A stretch of DNA of 64,000 bases, taken from assembly GCA_964577295.1 (NCBI GenBank), contig CAZNYN010000002.1, positions 41,461 to 105,460 of the forward strand, written 5' to 3'. Below, one piece after another: positions 60,630-64,000 of this stretch. The position numbers and the translations under genes are program-made. Numbering within the stretch: position 1 is the stretch's first letter; every line of letters starts with the position of its first letter. The notes beneath the pieces are model-generated. The model was not told the DNA's origin, did not search any database, and saw nothing but the letters and a program-made list of their open reading frames with translations. This DNA comes from CAZNYN01 sp964577295 (lineage in GTDB: Bacteria > Synergistota > Synergistia > Synergistales > Synergistaceae).

Positions 60630-62099
60630 TTATTTCTCGTATTTTGCAGCTTCACTCTTCAGATAGACCTGTGGTTCTGACGGTATCTTAAAGAGCGGTA
60701 TGTACTTGTCAAAGCCTGTGAATGTAAGGGCGAGCATTGAGAATACGGCGATCCATGAATAGTAGTTGTGGAAGATAAGATCGCTTGGTGTCAGGCTTGC
60801 TGCTAAGGGGTATACTGCGGCGCTGATGCCGAGGAAGAATCCCATATAGCAGTGCCACGGGATAAGCTGCGAGCCGATAACGCCCATAGCATCAGAGAAT
60901 GTAGCATTGCGGAGAGCCAGCACATACATGTCTTCCTTGCTTGCAACAACGCTGGTCTCTGTCATGTTTTTAATGATCGGGCCGACTGTGACTATCTGAG
61001 CCATTTCGTCTGCCATTGCCGCATTTCCGAGCATGCAGAGTATGCCGTTTGCGAACATTAAGTGACGGACTTTGTGAACCATTCTAAGCACAAGAGCTGC
61101 GATAGGATCAAAAGCTTCCATTTTTCTCATAACGCCGCCGAACGCACCGACCCAGAGCATCATTGCTATAGACCAGCCGCCTGCATCGGAGAAGCCTGTA
61201 TATACGAGGTCGTTAAGGAAGGAATCAACACTTGTGACTGTTCCGGCTGCAAGTCCAAGAATAAGGGAAGATATTATCCCGGAGCCGAGGCATGTGAATG
61301 TGCTGTAACCCTTTATAGCTGTTCCGATGACTAGGAGAAGAGGAATTACCATGTAAACAGGTACTCCGTGCTTTACAAGCTCAAGCAACGTTACAGCGGA
61401 GGGGCGCTCCTCTGCAAGAACTTTCCAGACATCATCGGGTATCTTGGATATAGCATCTGCCGCATTGCCTGCTGTGTCGGGAAGTCCCATTGTGACGCTG
61501 ACAACGTAGAAAACTACAATACCTGAAACCAAGCAGAGGAAAGACCACACACCCTGATGGCGTACTCTGTCTATTATACTGACGCCCTGAATACCGGAAC
61601 TGACTATCGTAGTATCGGAGATAAGTCCGATATTGTCTCCAAAGCAGGAACCGCCTGCGATTGCTCCGATTGTAAGAGCAACATTACCGCCGACTATATG
61701 GTTAAGCCAAAGGAATATCGGAGCGCAAGCCGCGAATGTTCCCCAAGATGTACCTGTCGCTGTGGAGAGCACCGCTGTAAGAAGCAGAGCCACAGCTGCG
61801 ATTGTCTTTGCGCTGAGCCCTGCTGACAGAGCTATATTAATAACGGCTGCCGCAACACCTGTACCCATAAAACACTCGGCAACCGCGTATGCGAGCTGCA
61901 GAATAAGGAAAACTATCAGGAAGTGCTTAAGATTTTCAAGAGCTGCATCAAGAAGCTGGTCAAATTTGTAGTGATCTGCCAACATTGCGACGATTACAGC
62001 ATAGAGGAAAGAGATCGGTGCGGCCAACAATATATCCATACCCGAAAGCATAAGTCCGGCTATGACACAAATAGGTGTGAGCTTAAACAGTGACTTCAT
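60630..62099 (-). CDS. NhaC-family Na+/H+ antiporter, copy 1
   Basis: Integral membrane antiporter of the NhaC superfamily, about 11-12 helices, 489 residues. Signatures: ATGTSWGTFAACAPIFLWLN (about 115-134), AIAGGSCFGDNIGLISDTT (about 145-163) and SSGIQGV. NhaC members exchange sodium for protons or for organic solutes such as malate and lactate, so the exact substrate is open. Preceded by a promoter (62249-62276) and a leader of about 140 bases. Extremely similar along its whole length to the adjacent second copy. Confidence 0.9.
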   Translation of the reverse strand: MKSLFKLTPICVIAGLMLSGMDILLAAPISFLYAVIVAMLADHYKFDQLLDAALENLKHFLIVFLILQLAYAVAECFMGTGVAAAVINIALSAGLSAKTIAAVALLLTAVLSTATGTSWGTFAACAPIFLWLNHIVGGNVALTIGAIAGGSCFGDNIGLISDTTIVSSGIQGVSIIDRVRHQGVWSFLCLVSGIVVFYVVSVTMGLPDTAGNAADAISKIPDDVWKVLAEERPSAVTLLELVKHGVPVYMVIPLLLVIGTAIKGYSTFTCLGSGIISSLILGLAAGTVTSVDSFLNDLVYTGFSDAGGWSIAMMLWVGAFGGVMRKMEAFDPIAALVLRMVHKVRHLMFANGILCMLGNAAMADEMAQIVTVGPIIKNMTETSVVASKEDMYVLALRNATFSDAMGVIGSQLIPWHCYMGFFLGISAAVYPLAASLTPSDLIFHNYYSWIAVFSMLALTFTGFDKYIPLFKIPSEPQVYLKSEAAKYEK

Positions 62100-62248
62100 T
62101 AGCTTAGTATCCTCCCTTCAAATATACCTGCAAAACATTGCAGACAAAACGATTAATAGTGGGAAAAGTTAAAAGCGCTCTAAAAAATTAACCACTGAAA
62201 GTCTCATAAGTCGTACCTCAGATTTTAACCCCCCTTCTGGATTGCTCA

Positions 62249-62276
62249 ATTATAGTAGTCTTTATAAAAAACACAA
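62249..62276 (-). promoter_or_regulatory. Promoter for nhaC copy 1
   Basis: TTGTGT, 16 bases, TATAAT on the - strand. The transcript would have a leader of about 140 bases before ATG 62099. The leader includes a hairpin CTGCAA/TTGCAG (62128-62143) close to the ribosome site and a run GGGGGG near 62230. I cannot match it to a known riboswitch. Confidence 0.65.
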
Positions 62277-62329
62277 CAGTAATTTACAAATTAAGTAGTT
62301 TTACTGCTTTAATGTAACAATTTAAAAAT

Positions 62330-62380
62330 AAAGATAAAGTGATTAAGCACAAAACAACAGCGCTTAATCACTTTATCTTT
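62330..62380 (-). terminator. 19-bp perfect hairpin between the nhaC copies
   Basis: AAAGATAAAGTGATTAAGC (62330-62348) and GCTTAATCACTTTATCTTT (62362-62380) are exact 19-base complements with a 13-base loop. On the - strand ATTTTTAAA follows. It terminates copy 2 (stop at 62408) before the copy 1 promoter. The remainder of the 308-base gap between the two genes is the promoter and leader described above. Confidence 0.85.
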
Positions 62381-62407
62381 ATTAAACAATATTCTGTTAA
62401 TTATATT

Positions 62408-63877
62408 TTATTTTGCGTATTTCGCAGCTTCCGTCTTTAGGTATACCTGAGGCTCAGATGGTAACTTAAAGAGCGGTATAAAGCGATCCAGTCCCGTAAA
62501 CGTCAGCACAAGCATAGAAATAACAGCTATCCATGAGTAGTAGTTGTTGAAAATAATATCTCCTGCAGAGAGGTTCGCAGCAAGCGGATATACGGCGGCG
62601 CTTATGCCAAGGAAGAATCCCATGTAGCAGTGCCAAGGGATAAGCTGTGATCCTACAACGCCCATAGCATCGGAGAATGTGGCATTACGCAGCGCCAAGG
62701 TGTACATATCCTCGGGGCTTCCCTCAACGCTTGTCTCTGTCATATTTTTAATAATCGGGCCGATTGTAACAATCTGTGCCATTTCATCGGACATAGCAGC
62801 GTTTCCGATAAGGCAGAGAAGTGCGTTTGCAAACATAAGATGACGTACTTTATGGACCATTTTAAGAACGATCACGGCAATTGGGTCAAATGCCTGCATC
62901 TTTCTCATAACGCCTCCGAAAGCACCTACCCAAAGCATCATGGCTATGGACCAGCCGCCTGCATCCGAGAAGCCTGTGAATACGAGGTCATTAAGGAAAG
63001 AGTCAACACTTGTAACAGTGCCTGAGAAAAGTCCGAGGATAAGCGAAGATATTATTCCTGTACCAAGACATGTGAAGGTGCTGTAGCCTTTTATCGCTGT
63101 ACCGATGACGAGAAGAAGGGGAATTATCATGTAAGAAGGCACGCCTGACTTTACAAGTTCAAGCAGTGTAACGGCAGAGGGGCGTTCTTCTCCCAAGACC
63201 TTCCATACTTCCTGAGGTATCTGCGAGATTGCGTCGGCAGCGCTTCCCGTGGTGCTGGGAAGTCCCATTGAGACGCTAACAACATAAAAGACAACGGCAG
63301 CAGAGAGGAGACATAGGGCTGACCACACTCCCTGGTGACGGACACGCTTGATAATTTCAACACCCTGGATACCAGAGCTGACTATTGTTGTATCCGAAAT
63401 AAGTCCGATATTGTCACCGAAGCATGAACCTCCGGCAATAGCTCCTATTGTAAGAGCGATGTTTCCGCCTACAATGTGATTGAGCCAAAGGAAGATAGGG
63501 GCGCAGGCTGCAAATGTTCCCCATGATGTTCCGGTAGCTGTTGAAAGAACCGATGTAAGAAGAAGTGCCACAACTGCGATTGTTTTGGCGCTGAGTCCGG
63601 CAGCGAGAGCCATGTTAATAACGGAAGCCGCTACCCCAGTACCCATAAAACACTCGGCGACAGCATAGGCAAGCTGAAGGATAAGAAAGACGATAAGGAA
63701 GTGCTGAAGATTTTCAAGAGCCGCATCGAGCAGTTCGTTAAACTTATAGCGATCCGCTATCATTGCTACAAAAACAGAGTATAAAAATGAAATTGGTGCT
63801 GCGAGCAGAATATCCATTCCTGATAACATAAGACCGGCAATTACACATATTGGGGTAAGTTTAAACAAAGACTTCAT
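62408..63877 (-). CDS. NhaC-family Na+/H+ antiporter, copy 2
   Basis: Second member of the tandem pair, also 489 residues. ATG 63877 follows GGAGGA; an in-frame start 7 codons upstream overlaps that site. The same signatures are present (ATGTSWGTFAACAPIFLWLN, AIAGGSCFGDNIGLISDTT). Differences from copy 1 are mostly conservative and scattered, which points to a fairly recent duplication. The upstream region runs out of the window; bases 63878-64000 hold a small GC hairpin (CGCCG/CGGCG near 63970-63987) and an ACAGGC/GCCTGT stem but no clear promoter. Confidence 0.9.
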   Translation of the reverse strand: MKSLFKLTPICVIAGLMLSGMDILLAAPISFLYSVFVAMIADRYKFNELLDAALENLQHFLIVFLILQLAYAVAECFMGTGVAASVINMALAAGLSAKTIAVVALLLTSVLSTATGTSWGTFAACAPIFLWLNHIVGGNIALTIGAIAGGSCFGDNIGLISDTTIVSSGIQGVEIIKRVRHQGVWSALCLLSAAVVFYVVSVSMGLPSTTGSAADAISQIPQEVWKVLGEERPSAVTLLELVKSGVPSYMIIPLLLVIGTAIKGYSTFTCLGTGIISSLILGLFSGTVTSVDSFLNDLVFTGFSDAGGWSIAMMLWVGAFGGVMRKMQAFDPIAVIVLKMVHKVRHLMFANALLCLIGNAAMSDEMAQIVTIGPIIKNMTETSVEGSPEDMYTLALRNATFSDAMGVVGSQLIPWHCYMGFFLGISAAVYPLAANLSAGDIIFNNYYSWIAVISMLVLTFTGLDRFIPLFKLPSEPQVYLKTEAAKYAK

Positions 63878-64000
63878 AAATTTTCTTCCTCCTCTCAATT
63901 ATGTCTGAATGAACAGACAGGCCTGCAGAAAGAGCCTGTATTTATATAAAATTACATTGAACTCTTTCCGCCGGTAGACACGGCGACTGCCCTCCTTTCT

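Noticed and set aside
60630..63877. Composite transposon formed by the two similar nhaC genes
   Set aside because: The repeats are the antiporter genes themselves; no transposase, terminal repeats or target duplications are visible.
63878..64000. Possible riboswitch or tRNA fragment at the right edge
   Set aside because: Small hairpins exist but no conserved tRNA or riboswitch pattern can be recognised, and the region is cut by the window.
1..64000. CRISPR arrays, prophage genes, toxin-antitoxin or restriction systems
   Set aside because: No regularly spaced repeats or characteristic genes were seen in any part of the window.

Overview
This window looks like a piece of chromosome from an anaerobic bacterium, most probably a member of the Synergistota. 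That is an inference from gene content and gene order, not from a database search. Base composition is moderate (mid-40s % GC by eye) and coding density is very high. Neighbouring genes often overlap by 1-38 bases or share ATGA/TAATG junctions, and GTG and TTG starts are common. I see no insertion sequence, prophage, CRISPR array, tRNA or rRNA. Apart from the right end this is a core-genome, housekeeping region.

Left arm, + strand (1-16.5 kb). A partial mltG is followed by a DUF4911-like gene, tldD and ftsK. A lone inverted rpmB with its own promoter and terminator comes next. Then xseB-ispA-dxs-tlyA-nadK-recN (isoprenoid precursors, rRNA methylation, NAD phosphorylation, DNA repair), rplU-rpmA behind a textbook sigma-70 promoter, and obg-nadD-LCP-rsfS-hit. 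This arm ends in a strong hairpin terminator and an unusual 58-base AT-rich palindrome.

Central block, - strand (16.7-59.1 kb). Read in transcription order (right to left), it contains pyrK-pyrD-tmk-holB-ricT-ftsY-DUF4416-purB-glpX, greA, the RNase P RNA gene, then a full division and cell-wall (dcw) cluster: mraZ-rsmH-ftsL-ftsI-murE-murF-mraY-murD-ftsW-murG-murC-murB-ftsQ-ftsA-ftsZ. It runs on without an obvious terminator into a radical-SAM gene, a SPOR-domain gene and a molybdenum-cofactor set (moeA, moeA fused to a binding-protein domain, moaA, moaC, a mog with an extra N-terminal domain). After these come rapZ-yvcK-whiA, a glycogen-debranching enzyme, and gap-pgk-tpiA. The mraZ promoter carries TGGGN boxes phased at exactly 10 bp, as expected for MraZ autoregulation. 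The DNPR motif in MurE predicts meso-diaminopimelate peptidoglycan.

Right end (59.3-64 kb). A two-gene + strand operon encodes an encapsulated ferritin-like protein, with a C-terminal targeting peptide ending LGIGKL, and an encapsulin shell protein. This is a predicted iron-storage nanocompartment. Two tandem, nearly identical NhaC-type antiporter genes follow on the - strand, separated by a 19-bp perfect hairpin and a promoter with a long leader.

The most interesting items are the encapsulin/EncFtn operon with a near-palindrome in its promoter, the phased MraZ operator, the MoeA-binding-protein fusion and the N-terminally extended Mog, the short delta-prime subunit, the 58-base palindrome, and the duplicated NhaC genes. 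No wholly novel system is evident. All assignments are by reading motifs and gene order without database searches.
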